Below are positions 24,138-33,145 of a DNA stretch of 64,000 nt, piece after piece. Every line of letters begins with the position of its first letter. Positions within the stretch are counted from its first letter, which is position 1. A model generated the notes under the pieces. The model was not told where the DNA came from, did not search any database, and was given only the letters and a program-made list of their open reading frames with translations. The DNA is taken from the NCBI GenBank assembly GCA_038148895.1, contig JBBVGQ010000001.1, one strand, 5' to 3'. Source of the stretch: Tamlana sp038148895. Lineage in GTDB: Bacteria > Bacteroidota > Bacteroidia > Flavobacteriales > Flavobacteriaceae. The position numbers and the translations under genes are program-made.

Positions 24138-26339
24138 ATGAAAAAAAATTACAATATTCCATTTGCACTTTTTAAATTAATTGTTTTCTGTCTCATACTC
24201 CCATCTGGATCTATGATGGCACAAAGACAAATGGAAAATTTAGACCGGGGTGTTTTGGCAATAAAAACCGGACCATCAAATGTTTTGGTGAGTTGGCGAA
24301 TTTTAGGCACCGAATTTGAAAATGCCTCTTATAATGTTTACCGTGGTGGAACGAAGTTAAACACGACGCCCATAACTGGCGCGAGTAATTATATGGATAA
24401 TTCATCATTCCTGCCAAATTTCACCTATAGCGTGGCAGCAGTTATTGATGGGGTTGAACAAGAACGCTCTGAAGCCGTTGGCTCGTGGGATGACATTTAT
24501 AAAAAAATACCACTTACCGCTCCAGCGGGGGGAACAACCCCTGACAATGTAGCTTACACTTATGAAGCCAACGATGCGTCAGTTGGAGACCTAGATGGGG
24601 ATGGCCAATATGAACTTGTACTAAAATGGTACCCCACTAATGCAAAAGACAATGCACAAAGTGGTTATACTGGAAATACCATTTTACAAGCCCTTGAAAT
24701 GGACGATACCGGCACTGTGTTATGGACTATTGATTTAGGAAAAAACATAAGATCTGGAGCCCATTACACCCAATTTATGGTTTATGATTTAAATGGAGAT
24801 GGAAAAGCCGAAGTGGTTTGCAAAACTGCAGAGGGTTCGAAAGACAATGCCGGAACTATTTTAGGCCCCAATCCAACCGCCGATTATAGAAATAGCGGGG
24901 GATACGTGCTTAGTGGCCCTGAATACTTAAGTGTTTTTTCTGGAGAAAGCGGTACTTTTATTGACACCGTAGATTACATTCCAGGTAGAGGAACCGTTTC
25001 AAGTTGGGGAGATAACTACGGCAATAGAGTTGATCGATTTTTAGCATGTGTGGCTTACCTCGACGGAATTCATCCTAGTGTTGTATTCTGCAGAGGGTAT
25101 TATACCCGAACCGTTTTGGCTGCATGGGATTTTGACGGTTCAAACTTAAATTTCAAATGGATTTTCGATTCCAATATAGCAGGTAGCCAATACGAACATC
25201 AGGGAAACCATAGTGTAACCGTTGGTGATATTGATGGTGATGAAAAAGATGAAATTATTTATGGCTCATTAACAGTTGATGATAACGGAACTGCACTGCA
25301 TTCCACAGGATATAAACACGGAGATGCTAGCCACTTGGGTGATTTCAATCCTAATAATCCCGGTTTAGAATACTTCACCTGCCATGAAACTGCTGGATCA
25401 ACCGCAAACACTGCATTAGGAAACTTTGGTTCGGAAAGGACAACTAAGGTACCAAGAGCTGATTTTAGGGGCAACCAACTTGGAACGATATTTTGGCAAG
25501 TACCTCAACCCAGTGGTAGTGCGGATATTGGTAGATGTTTAATAGCAGATATTGACCCCAATTACCCGGGAGCAGAAGCATGGTCGTCAGATGGCACAGG
25601 CATTTATGATGTAAATGGAAACAATATTTACCCTAATACATACCCAACAACTGCTGGCAACGGCGCCACCTACAACATGGCCGCTTGGTATGATGGAGAT
25701 TTATCAAGAGAGTTGGTCGATAGAACCGTAATAACCAAATGGAATGGTAGTGGCACTGATAGGGTTTTAACGGCATACAACTACGACAATCTGGCATTAG
25801 CCAGCAACAATGGATCAAAATCAAACCCATGTTTAATTGCTGATATTTTGGGTGACTGGAGAGAAGAAATTATTTGGAGGAATTCTTCAAATGAATATTT
25901 AGTAATCATGTCCAGCGCGGATCAACCTGACCAACGAATTTTCACCTTAATGCATGACCCTGTATATCGCACCAGTATAGCATGGCAAAATGTAGCATAT
26001 AACCAACCGGCACATACAGGTTTCTTTTTAGGCAATGGTATGGTAGATCCTGATGTCCCAAATATTACCTTAGTGGAACCAACTTTATCGGTTGATGAAA
26101 AACTTAAGGACAATGCTGGTGAAATAAGGCTATATCCAAATCCAACTTCGGGGATGGTTAAATTCAACAAAACAATTAATGGCACTATTCAAGTTTATAA
26201 TAGTATTGGTAAACTTATAAGCCAAAAAAGTGCCGAGAATATTAAAAACCATGACCTTAGTGGACTTCCCTCAGGGCTTTACTTTGTTAAAATCAAACAA
26301 GAAACCGACGTTCATGCCTTTAAGGTTTTCTTGAAATAA
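24138..26339 (+). CDS. Rhamnogalacturonan lyase (PL11) with T9SS sorting tail
   Basis: 733 residues: signal peptide (to about 28, SMMAQ), an N-terminal beta domain (RQMENLDRGVLAI...YNVYRGG), then the PL11 eight-bladed propeller with calcium-binding DLDGDGQYE and DLNGDGKAE loops and the conserved HGDASHLGDF, and a C-terminal type A sorting domain (about 655-733: IRLYPNPTSGMV...GLYFVKIK). It would cleave the rhamnogalacturonan I backbone of pectin at the cell surface or outside. The ATG at 24138 is preferred to a TTG two codons upstream. A paralogue follows directly. Confidence 0.93.
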   Translation: MKKNYNIPFALFKLIVFCLILPSGSMMAQRQMENLDRGVLAIKTGPSNVLVSWRILGTEFENASYNVYRGGTKLNTTPITGASNYMDNSSFLPNFTYSVAAVIDGVEQERSEAVGSWDDIYKKIPLTAPAGGTTPDNVAYTYEANDASVGDLDGDGQYELVLKWYPTNAKDNAQSGYTGNTILQALEMDDTGTVLWTIDLGKNIRSGAHYTQFMVYDLNGDGKAEVVCKTAEGSKDNAGTILGPNPTADYRNSGGYVLSGPEYLSVFSGESGTFIDTVDYIPGRGTVSSWGDNYGNRVDRFLACVAYLDGIHPSVVFCRGYYTRTVLAAWDFDGSNLNFKWIFDSNIAGSQYEHQGNHSVTVGDIDGDEKDEIIYGSLTVDDNGTALHSTGYKHGDASHLGDFNPNNPGLEYFTCHETAGSTANTALGNFGSERTTKVPRADFRGNQLGTIFWQVPQPSGSADIGRCLIADIDPNYPGAEAWSSDGTGIYDVNGNNIYPNTYPTTAGNGATYNMAAWYDGDLSRELVDRTVITKWNGSGTDRVLTAYNYDNLALASNNGSKSNPCLIADILGDWREEIIWRNSSNEYLVIMSSADQPDQRIFTLMHDPVYRTSIAWQNVAYNQPAHTGFFLGNGMVDPDVPNITLVEPTLSVDEKLKDNAGEIRLYPNPTSGMVKFNKTINGTIQVYNSIGKLISQKSAENIKNHDLSGLPSGLYFVKIKQETDVHAFKVFLK

Positions 26340-26351
26340 AAAAATTATATC

Positions 26352-26384
26352 GGGTTCATTTATGATTTCCATATAAATGAACCC
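26352..26384 (+). terminator. Hairpin between the two PL11 genes
   Basis: 12-bp stem GGGTTCATTTAT/ATAAATGAACCC (26352-26363 and 26373-26384) with a 9-base loop, just after the first lyase. No strong T-run, so it may be an mRNA-stabilising or weak terminator structure. Confidence 0.5.
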
Positions 26385-26493
26385 TATTCAGATAAATTCA
26401 AAAGCACCTCTATAACCATACCTGCTTCTTTTGCTTGATTAAACCTTTTTCTTTTCATAAGGTCTTAATTTAGAAAACATAAAAGCCGTAATT

Positions 26494-28386
26494 ATGAGTC
26501 AACGTAATAACTCTCCTTTTGTTCTTATAAAAATTCATCTTGTTTTAATCGGTTTAATATTTACATTTCAAAATGTTTCTGCCCAAAGACAATTGGAAAA
26601 TTTAGACCGTGGCCTTCTGGCTGTCCGAAAAAGTGATTCCGAAGTTCTCATAAGCTGGAGGATTCAGGCAGATGAATTTGAAAGTGTTTCTTATAACGTT
26701 TATCGTGGCAAAACTCTATTAAACAAGAAGCCACTAACAGGTGCCAGTAATTTTATTGATAAAACTGAAAAAAATAAAACTTACAGTGTCGCTGCTATTA
26801 TTGATGGCAGAGAGCAAAAACCTTCTAAGCCAATAGAAGTATGGAGTAGCAATTACAAAAGAATTCCAATTACTCCGCCCAAAGGTGGAACTTCGCCAGA
26901 TGGCAGGGAATATACTTATAGAGCCAATGATGCTTCTGTTGGTGACCTAGACGGCGACGGGCAATACGAACTCGTTTTAAAATGGGAACCAACAAACTCC
27001 CATGACAACGCACATAGGGGTTATACTGGCAATACTTTTTTGCAAGGTTTAGAATTGGACGGCACCATTTTATGGACTATAGATTTAGGAAAGAATATTC
27101 GCTCTGGGGCACATTATACACAATTTATGGTTTACGACCTGAATGGTGATGGCAAAGCCGAAATGGCCTGTAAAACTGCTGATGGAACTATTGATGGTGT
27201 CGGAACCATTTTAGGGGATGCAAATGCAGATTACAGAAACAGTACTGGATATATTTTAGAAGGTCCTGAGTATTTAAGTCTTTTTTCTGGTGAAACAGGT
27301 ACTTTTATTGATACTGTAGACTACATACCAGCACGAGGAAAAGTCTCAGATTGGGGGGATCATTACGGAAATCGTGTTGACAGATTTTTGGCTTGTGTTG
27401 CATATTTAGACGGAAAACGACCGAGCCTAGTTTTTTCCAGAGGATATTATACCCGAACCGTTTTGGCGGCATATGATTATCGAAATGGTAAATTAACAAA
27501 TCGCTGGGTATTTGATTCTAATGAAAAAGGAAATGAAGTGTATGCTGGACAAGGAAACCACAATATAGCTGTGGGTGATTTGGATGGTGATGGCAAAGAT
27601 GAAATTCAATTTGGTTCTTGCGCCATTGATGATACCGGAACAGGTTTGTATTCCACGGGCTTTGGCCATGGAGATGCTGCCCATTTGGGAGATTTTGATC
27701 CAAACAGAGAAGGACTCGAATATTTTATGTGCCATGAGGTAGCAAACGGAACCACTATTCCTGCCATAGATTTTAGAGACCCTAAAAATGGAGAAGTCAT
27801 TTGGCGTGTTGAGGGAAAAGGAGACGTTGGGCGCGGTGTAACGGCCGATATTGACCCAACCCATCTTGGTGCAGAAAGCTGGGCTTCGAATGGATCGGGT
27901 ATTCATAATACAAGAGGTGAAGTTATTTCAACAACTTACCCTACTGTTGGACGAAGGGGTTCCAGTTATAACATGTTTGCTTGGTGGGATGGCGATTTGC
28001 TCAGGGAAATAGTTGACAAAACCCGTATTGCAAAATGGAATGCCGAATTTGAAAAAACCGATATTTTATTGGAAGCTTACAATCATGACGGCATGAACCT
28101 TAGAAGTAATAACGGGACTAAATCAAACCCTTGCTTAATTGCAGATATTCTTGGAGATTGGCGTGAAGAAATTATCTGGAGAAATGAAGAAAACACAGAA
28201 TTGGTCATTTTCTCAACACCCTACCCAACTGAAGAACGAATTTTCACTTTAATGCACGACCCATTGTATCGTGTGAGTATTGCATGGCAAAATGTAGCTT
28301 ATAACCAACCAGCACACACTGGTTTTTATCTGGGTACTGGTATGAAAAGACCAAAAACACCCTATATATACTTAGCTAAAAAATAG
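26494..28386 (+). CDS. Second rhamnogalacturonan lyase (PL11), no sorting tail
   Basis: 630 residues, clearly paralogous to the preceding lyase over its whole catalytic part (for example DASVGDLDGDGQYELVLKW, IDLGKNIRSGAHYTQFMVYD, IADILGDWREEIIWRN). The signal peptide is cleaved near VSAQ. It ends right after the propeller (FYLGTGMKRPKTPYIYLAKK), with no T9SS domain, so it should stay in the periplasm (or be lipid-free outer-face exported another way). The pair suggests a division of labour: one enzyme cuts polymer outside, the other imported oligosaccharide. Confidence 0.92.
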   Translation: MSQRNNSPFVLIKIHLVLIGLIFTFQNVSAQRQLENLDRGLLAVRKSDSEVLISWRIQADEFESVSYNVYRGKTLLNKKPLTGASNFIDKTEKNKTYSVAAIIDGREQKPSKPIEVWSSNYKRIPITPPKGGTSPDGREYTYRANDASVGDLDGDGQYELVLKWEPTNSHDNAHRGYTGNTFLQGLELDGTILWTIDLGKNIRSGAHYTQFMVYDLNGDGKAEMACKTADGTIDGVGTILGDANADYRNSTGYILEGPEYLSLFSGETGTFIDTVDYIPARGKVSDWGDHYGNRVDRFLACVAYLDGKRPSLVFSRGYYTRTVLAAYDYRNGKLTNRWVFDSNEKGNEVYAGQGNHNIAVGDLDGDGKDEIQFGSCAIDDTGTGLYSTGFGHGDAAHLGDFDPNREGLEYFMCHEVANGTTIPAIDFRDPKNGEVIWRVEGKGDVGRGVTADIDPTHLGAESWASNGSGIHNTRGEVISTTYPTVGRRGSSYNMFAWWDGDLLREIVDKTRIAKWNAEFEKTDILLEAYNHDGMNLRSNNGTKSNPCLIADILGDWREEIIWRNEENTELVIFSTPYPTEERIFTLMHDPLYRVSIAWQNVAYNQPAHTGFYLGTGMKRPKTPYIYLAKK

Positions 28387-28396
28387 GCCAGAAAGA

Positions 28397-29122
28397 TTAT
28401 TTCAACAGTTCATCAAAAAAACGTTCATCTTCTTCAAAAGCCGTACCAATAACCACAATATCAGCTCCAGAACCATAGGCTTCCTCCAATTGTTTTGCGC
28501 TTTTGATACCACCACCAACTATGAGAGGAATATTTAATTCTTGCTTTACACCTTGAATAATTTCTGGAGTAATTGGATGCAAGGCACCACTTCCAGCTTC
28601 TAAATAAATAAGCTTCATACCCAACAATTCGCCAGCCTTTGCAGTATCAATTATATTTTGAACTTGGGTTCTTGGCATTGGTGTTGTTCCTGTTATACGC
28701 TGTACCGCCGTCTCTTTTCCGTTTTCAATAAGAATGTATCCTGTTGAAATTAATTCTAATTTAGTAGCCCTAATTTTTGATACGGATTGTACATGTTTTC
28801 CAATTAAATATTCAGGGTTTCGTCCTGAAATCAAACTTAAAAAGAGCAAAGCATCTGCCCTATCGGTAATTTGAGTTATGTCTCCCGGGAATATAATCAC
28901 AGGCAAACTAGTGTGCATTTTTAATTCCTTGACTAGGGCATCTGTAGCATTGTCATCTACTGTACTTCCTCCTACTAAAATAAAGTTTGCCTTGGAGCAG
29001 TTTACTTTTTCAATAAAGCGTTCGGTATTTTCTAATATAAATTTATCTGGATCAATTAAAACAGCCAATAACTTTTCACCCTTTGCGGTGGCATTACATA
29101 TATTATTATAAATTTCCCCCAT
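28397..29122 (-). CDS. Geranylgeranylglyceryl phosphate synthase-family protein (GGGPS, group II)
   Basis: A 241-residue TIM barrel of the PcrB/GGGPS family, joining a polyprenyl diphosphate to sn-glycerol-1-phosphate, an ether-lipid step typical of archaea. Signatures: LLAVLIDPDK at the first strand, FILVGGSTVDD, LIYLEAGSGA and the glycerol-phosphate site IVGGGIKSAKQLEEA. Bacteroidota members are known to be active. The end abuts the phosphopantetheinyl transferase stop region with no spacing, so the two form an operon (transferase first). Confidence 0.9.
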   Translation of the reverse strand: MGEIYNNICNATAKGEKLLAVLIDPDKFILENTERFIEKVNCSKANFILVGGSTVDDNATDALVKELKMHTSLPVIIFPGDITQITDRADALLFLSLISGRNPEYLIGKHVQSVSKIRATKLELISTGYILIENGKETAVQRITGTTPMPRTQVQNIIDTAKAGELLGMKLIYLEAGSGALHPITPEIIQGVKQELNIPLIVGGGIKSAKQLEEAYGSGADIVVIGTAFEEDERFFDELLK

Positions 29123-29749
29123 TTAAGCAACAGCAAAGGCACAAGTAAAACCTTCAAATTCTAAGAATTGGATATTGAATCGATATTTCAAATCTTCATA
29201 ATCAACCCAAGCTACAGTTTCATTTTCATTATCAGCAATCGGAATAACCAAACAATGCTTTTTAAAACTCAAACCTGGAGTAGCAAACAATTTATATAAA
29301 GATTCTTTAACACACCATATTACCGTTAGTTCTCCTTTATAATCCTCGGAATTTTCATTTAGATAGTCATTTTCATAGTCAATAAACTTATGGGCAATAA
29401 TGGCAATTTTATCTCGCTGTTTCTCAATATCAATTCCTACAGCCAAATCACTAACTATGATTGCCGAAAAATTAAAAGAATGTGTTATGGAAATTTGCTT
29501 CCCATCCTTTAAATGAGGTTTACCGTTTTCATCATAAAACAAATCGGCATCTTCATAACCAAACTTCCGTAACAAACAGCGCACACTTAAAAATCCACGT
29601 TGGTGCATTTCACTTTTCATGGCCATCACGCGCTGTAAACTCTGCGGTTTTAAACTTACTGAATGCATTAAATCCTCAAAAGATTCTGTTATCTTCCAGA
29701 TTTTAACAGTAGTTTGTGAATTTACATTAATGGTTTTATAAAGAGGCAT
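29123..29749 (-). CDS. 4'-phosphopantetheinyl transferase (Sfp type)
   Basis: 208 residues. Loads the phosphopantetheine arm from CoA onto acyl or peptidyl carrier proteins. The metal and CoA motifs are ISITHSFNFSAIIVS (about 86-100), VGIDIEKQ and WCVKESLYKLFATPG, in the right order and spacing. It stands upstream of the GGGP synthase and divergent from ahcY, an arrangement common in Flavobacteriia. No synthase with carrier domains is present in the window. Confidence 0.92.
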   Translation of the reverse strand: MPLYKTINVNSQTTVKIWKITESFEDLMHSVSLKPQSLQRVMAMKSEMHQRGFLSVRCLLRKFGYEDADLFYDENGKPHLKDGKQISITHSFNFSAIIVSDLAVGIDIEKQRDKIAIIAHKFIDYENDYLNENSEDYKGELTVIWCVKESLYKLFATPGLSFKKHCLVIPIADNENETVAWVDYEDLKYRFNIQFLEFEGFTCAFAVA

Positions 29750-29772
29750 TTAATATTCTAAAAGTTATTAGC

Positions 29773-29780
29773 TATCTTTG
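29773..29780 (+). promoter_or_regulatory. ahcY promoter (-7 element)
   Basis: TATCTTTG followed by CACC, a perfect TAnnTTTG match, leaving a leader of about 85 bases before ahcY. No SAH or SAM riboswitch fold is evident in that leader. Confidence 0.6.
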
Positions 29781-29871
29781 CACCTGCTAAATAATATTGG
29801 TGCTTTCAAATGGCGAATTTAACCTTTTTTAAGTGCTAAAACAACGTTTAGGTTTAAAACAAAAGATTGAT

Positions 29872-31188
29872 ATGAGTACAAAAACAATTCCATTCATAGC
29901 TCACAAAGTAAAAGATATTTCGCTTGCAGCTTGGGGCAGAAAAGAAATAGAGCTAGCTGAAGCCGAAATGCCAGGATTAATGAGCCTTCGTGAGGAGTTC
30001 AAAGTTGAACAACCTTTAAAAGGGGCCCGTATTGCAGGTTGTTTGCACATGACCATTCAAACAGCAGTTTTAATTGAAACCTTACAAGCTTTAGGCGCAG
30101 AAGTTACTTGGAGTTCATGCAACATTTTCTCAACCCAAGACCAAGCTGCTGCTGCAATTGCTGCTGCAGGGACTTCAGTTTACGCTTGGAAAGATATGAC
30201 CGAAGAAGAATTTGATTGGTGTATTGAACAAACGCTTTTCTTTGGCGAAGAGCGCAAGCCACTTAACATGATTCTTGATGACGGAGGCGATTTAACCAAT
30301 ATGGTTTTAGATAAATATCCAGAATTGGCAGCAGGAATTAATGGTTTGTCTGAAGAAACCACTACTGGTGTTCACAGGCTTTACGAACGCGTGAAAAATG
30401 GAACTTTGCCTATGCCTGCTATTAACGTAAATGATTCTGTAACTAAATCAAAATTCGACAATAAATATGGCTGTCGCGAAAGTGCTGTTGATGCTATTCG
30501 TCGTGCAACAGATGTTATGCTTGCCGGAAAACGCGTAGTTGTTTGTGGGTATGGCGATGTTGGCAAAGGTACGGCTGCTTCTTTTAAAGGTGCTGGAAGT
30601 ATTGTAACTGTAACAGAAATAGACCCAATTTGTGCTTTACAGGCCGCTATGGATGGTTTTGAAGTTAAGAAACTCGAAACCGTAATTGCAAATGCAGATA
30701 TCGTAATTACAACCACTGGAAATAAGGATATTGTTAGGTCAGAGCATTTTAAGTCTATGAAAGATAAAACCATTGTTTGTAATATCGGACACTTTGACAA
30801 TGAAATACAAATGGCTTGGTTAAATCAAAATTATGGCCATACCAAAAACACCATTAAACCTCAGGTTGACAAATATACCATTGACGGAAAAGATATTATA
30901 ATTTTGGCTGAAGGCCGTTTGGTTAATTTAGGATGTGCTACTGGTCACCCAAGTTTTGTAATGAGTAACTCGTTTACAAACCAAACCTTAGCACAAATTG
31001 AACTTTGGAAAAATGCAAATGCTTACGAAAACCAAGTGTATATGCTACCGAAACATTTAGACGAAAAAGTGGCCAAATTACACTTAGAAAAAATAGGTGT
31101 TGAGCTTACCGAGCTTAAACCAGACCAAGCAAAATATATTGGTGTAGAGGTTGAAGGCCCTTTTAAACCAGAGCATTACAGATACTAG
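29872..31188 (+). CDS. ahcY: Adenosylhomocysteinase
   Basis: Hydrolyses S-adenosylhomocysteine to homocysteine and adenosine, clearing the product of methyl transfer. 438 residues from the ATG at 29872 (MSTKTIPFIAHKV); an upstream in-frame start would add 13 residues. Visible signatures: GCLHMTIQTAVLIETL, CNIFSTQDQAAAAIA, NAD-binding VVCGYGDVGKGTA and the C-terminal KPDQAKYIGVEVEGPFKPEHYRY. Its own promoter and a GNRA-looped terminator flank it. Confidence 0.98.
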   Translation: MSTKTIPFIAHKVKDISLAAWGRKEIELAEAEMPGLMSLREEFKVEQPLKGARIAGCLHMTIQTAVLIETLQALGAEVTWSSCNIFSTQDQAAAAIAAAGTSVYAWKDMTEEEFDWCIEQTLFFGEERKPLNMILDDGGDLTNMVLDKYPELAAGINGLSEETTTGVHRLYERVKNGTLPMPAINVNDSVTKSKFDNKYGCRESAVDAIRRATDVMLAGKRVVVCGYGDVGKGTAASFKGAGSIVTVTEIDPICALQAAMDGFEVKKLETVIANADIVITTTGNKDIVRSEHFKSMKDKTIVCNIGHFDNEIQMAWLNQNYGHTKNTIKPQVDKYTIDGKDIIILAEGRLVNLGCATGHPSFVMSNSFTNQTLAQIELWKNANAYENQVYMLPKHLDEKVAKLHLEKIGVELTELKPDQAKYIGVEVEGPFKPEHYRY

Positions 31189-31225
31189 TTAGATTATTAG
31201 AATATTAGACTTTTAGATATTTAGA
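31189..31225. repeat. Degenerate tandem TTAGA repeat
   Basis: Four or five units based on ATTAGA or TTTAGA between the ahcY stop and its terminator. A similar stretch lies at 46474-46506. Confidence 0.5.
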
Positions 31226-31253
31226 AACCCTTGCAGAAATGTGAGGGTTTTTG
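31225..31253 (+). terminator. ahcY terminator
   Basis: 11-bp stem AAACCCTTGCA/TGTGAGGGTTT with two G-U pairs and a GAAA tetraloop (36-39), then TT. The next gene on the other strand ends right after it. Confidence 0.75.
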
Positions 31254-31257
31254 GTTG

Positions 31258-31764
31258 TTAATAACCAATCAATAATATCCCTTTTATAGGCAATTCCATT
31301 CTATTGCTAATGTATAAAGTTTCTAGAAAAGCATATATTTTAGAAAAGTCGTCAGAACCCCTATATTCATTGCGAACCGCAATAATCAAATATTCGACTT
31401 GAAACATCATACTCGCCTGAAATATATCCTTCAAAAATTGATTATTAGCTACCGCTCTCCCTGCTTCAACCTCAATAACAATTTTACCATCTGCACTAAC
31501 AGCATCAGCATTAAAGCTTTTATCAATTTGATTATTGAGCCCAAATAATACTGGGACGTGTATTTTAGATTTTTTTGATTTGCCTTTTTCAACTTTAAAA
31601 CCTATATTTTCAAGAGGTTTTCTCAAAAACTCGAGTACTTCATTACTACTAAATGTAAAAATACTAGAGGATATTTTGTTATCGCAATTAACAAAGCAGT
31701 CAATAACATCTTGCATTTGTTTAGTTATGCCTTGCGAACGTGGAAAAAATTGAAAACGAATCAT
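31258..31764 (-). CDS. Putative PD-(D/E)XK nuclease (BglII/BstYI-like)
   Basis: 168 residues, no signal peptide. A nuclease-like core: Asp87 (SFNADAV) then strand IVIEVEAG with Glu98-Val-Glu100, then the long helix and strand YLIIAVRNEYRG, arranged as in BglII/BstYI-type restriction enzymes (an ExE variant of the PD-(D/E)XK motif). No homologue is firmly recognised. Its start is only 10 bases from that of the divergent Vsr-like gene, suggesting a shared control region. There is no DNA methyltransferase next to it. Confidence 0.55.
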   Translation of the reverse strand: MIRFQFFPRSQGITKQMQDVIDCFVNCDNKISSSIFTFSSNEVLEFLRKPLENIGFKVEKGKSKKSKIHVPVLFGLNNQIDKSFNADAVSADGKIVIEVEAGRAVANNQFLKDIFQASMMFQVEYLIIAVRNEYRGSDDFSKIYAFLETLYISNRMELPIKGILLIGY

Positions 31765-31774
31765 ACTTTAATAA

Positions 31775-32245
31775 ATGTCCTACGAAGATAATAAAATAAA
31801 AGTCCCAAGATTTAATGAGGAATCTGGTTTTTATACCACCCAAAAGCGCTCAAAAATAATGAGCAAAATTAAGGGTAAAAACACAAAACCAGAATTACAG
31901 TTTAGGAAGGCTCTTTGGAAAAGAGGAGTGCGTTATAGGGTTGATTCAAAAAAACTTCCGGGAAAACCTGATGTGTCCATTAAAAAATACAAACTGGCCA
32001 TTTTTATTGATGGTGAGTTTTGGCATGGCTATAATTGGGACGAACGAAAAAAAACCATAAAAAGCAACCGTCGGTTTTGGGTTCCTAAAATAGAGCGCAA
32101 TATGCAACGTGACGCCGAAGTTAACCTGCAACTAAAAGAAATGGGTTATACCGTTTTTCGGTTCTGGGAACACGAAATAAAAAAGGATTTAGAGAAATGC
32201 CTTAACGATATTTTGGTTTTTATATCTGTTGGCTACAACAATTAA
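31775..32245 (+). CDS. Vsr-like very-short-patch repair endonuclease
   Basis: 156 residues. The Vsr fold is clear: TTQKRSKIMSKIKGKNTKPELQFRKALWKRG, then LPGKPDVSIKKYKLAIFIDGEFWHG, with Glu40, Asp66 and His84 matching catalytic residues (the other Vsr His is Asp79 here). The zinc cysteines of E. coli Vsr are absent; the single Cys is near residue 146. Vsr nicks T:G mismatches left by deamination of 5-methylcytosine, usually beside a Dcm-type methylase, but none is in this window. Confidence 0.85.
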   Translation: MSYEDNKIKVPRFNEESGFYTTQKRSKIMSKIKGKNTKPELQFRKALWKRGVRYRVDSKKLPGKPDVSIKKYKLAIFIDGEFWHGYNWDERKKTIKSNRRFWVPKIERNMQRDAEVNLQLKEMGYTVFRFWEHEIKKDLEKCLNDILVFISVGYNN

Positions 32246-32250
32246 TTTAC

Positions 32251-32523
32251 TTATTCGTCAACTAAATCTTCTTCAAAATACCACCAAAGACTGGAGTCAA
32301 TAGACTGTTTCATTTTATTAATATCTACATCTTCCTTCAAAAAAACAGTAATGTTTTCATCAGATCGATTTTGCTCAACACTTTCCCTTATTTCAATAGA
32401 CTCAATATCGTTAAAATGCTCCAAATGCTTTTTTATACGCTCGTCCAAAGACTCGTCACTCAAAAAAATCTTGATGGTAGGTTGCGTTGGGGAGTTTCTG
32501 ATTTCTGATCTAAAGGGTAGCAT
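32251..32523 (-). CDS. Small acidic protein of unknown function
   Basis: 90 residues from the ATG at 32523 (a TTG at 32550 would add nine). The pattern of strands and helices (TIKIFLSDE...IKKHLEHF...SIEIRES...ITVFLKEDVD...MKQSIDSSL) suggests an alpha/beta ferredoxin-like fold. No family recognised. It converges on the Vsr-like gene with 5 bases between stops, and may belong to the same small island. Confidence 0.5.
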   Translation of the reverse strand: MLPFRSEIRNSPTQPTIKIFLSDESLDERIKKHLEHFNDIESIEIRESVEQNRSDENITVFLKEDVDINKMKQSIDSSLWWYFEEDLVDE

Positions 32524-32619
32524 ATCTATATAATTTTTAGGGTAAAACAATATATTGATTACAAATGCAAGTCTCTAAAGTTAATCATTTAATTTATATC
32601 TTTTAAACAAATTTTGAAC

Positions 32620-33093
32620 ATGAGCAACAAACAAATAGCCATTTTGAACAATCTATTAAATGAAATCGAGCATAACGTTCCGAATAAAGAAATGAGCAAT
32701 AGCAAGGTTTCAAAAGTTAATGTAGGTTGGCAGCTTGACCATTCTTTAAAAGTAATAAATGGCGTTTGTACCATTTTATTAAAAACCAAGCACGAAAAGT
32801 ATAAACGAGATTTTAATTTTTGGCGCTTGATTTTATTTCCATTTGGTTATATCCCAAGGGGGAAAGCCAAAGCCCCTAAAATTGTTCAACCTGATGGCCA
32901 TATTTCAGTTGAGGATTTGCATTCTCAATTGGAAATAGCAAGAAAACATCTTGATAAAATAAGTCCACTTCCCAAAAAGTCCTATTTCATCCATCATATT
33001 TTTGGTACACTTTCAAAAAGGCAAACACTTCGGTTTTTAGAAATCCACACCAAACACCATTTAAAAATTGTAAACGATATTTTAAAGAAATAA
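32620..33093 (+). CDS. DUF1569/DinB-like protein
   Basis: 157 residues, mostly helical. It has the DUF1569 signatures GWQLDHSLKV and LRFLEIHTKHHLKIVNDILKK, whose His residues would form the metal site of a DinB-type four-helix bundle. Such proteins are often metal-dependent thiol transferases or hydrolases; no substrate is known here. The ATG at 32620 is preferred over a TTG two codons upstream. Confidence 0.8.
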   Translation: MSNKQIAILNNLLNEIEHNVPNKEMSNSKVSKVNVGWQLDHSLKVINGVCTILLKTKHEKYKRDFNFWRLILFPFGYIPRGKAKAPKIVQPDGHISVEDLHSQLEIARKHLDKISPLPKKSYFIHHIFGTLSKRQTLRFLEIHTKHHLKIVNDILKK

Positions 33094-33126
33094 AAAAACC
33101 TTTCCATTTCTGAAAAGGTTTTTTTT
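33092..33126. terminator. Bidirectional terminator (DUF1569 / rpmA)
   Basis: Stem AACCTTT/AAAGGTT with long A and T runs on either side (33092-33098 and 33119-33126); works in both directions between the converging genes. Confidence 0.85.
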
Positions 33127-33145
33127 AATTTTAGAATGATACTTC

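Noticed and set aside
29781..29871. SAH or SAM riboswitch in the ahcY leader
   Set aside because: The leader is 90 bases with only a short CACC/GGTG pairing; none of the known SAH or SAM aptamer blocks is visible.
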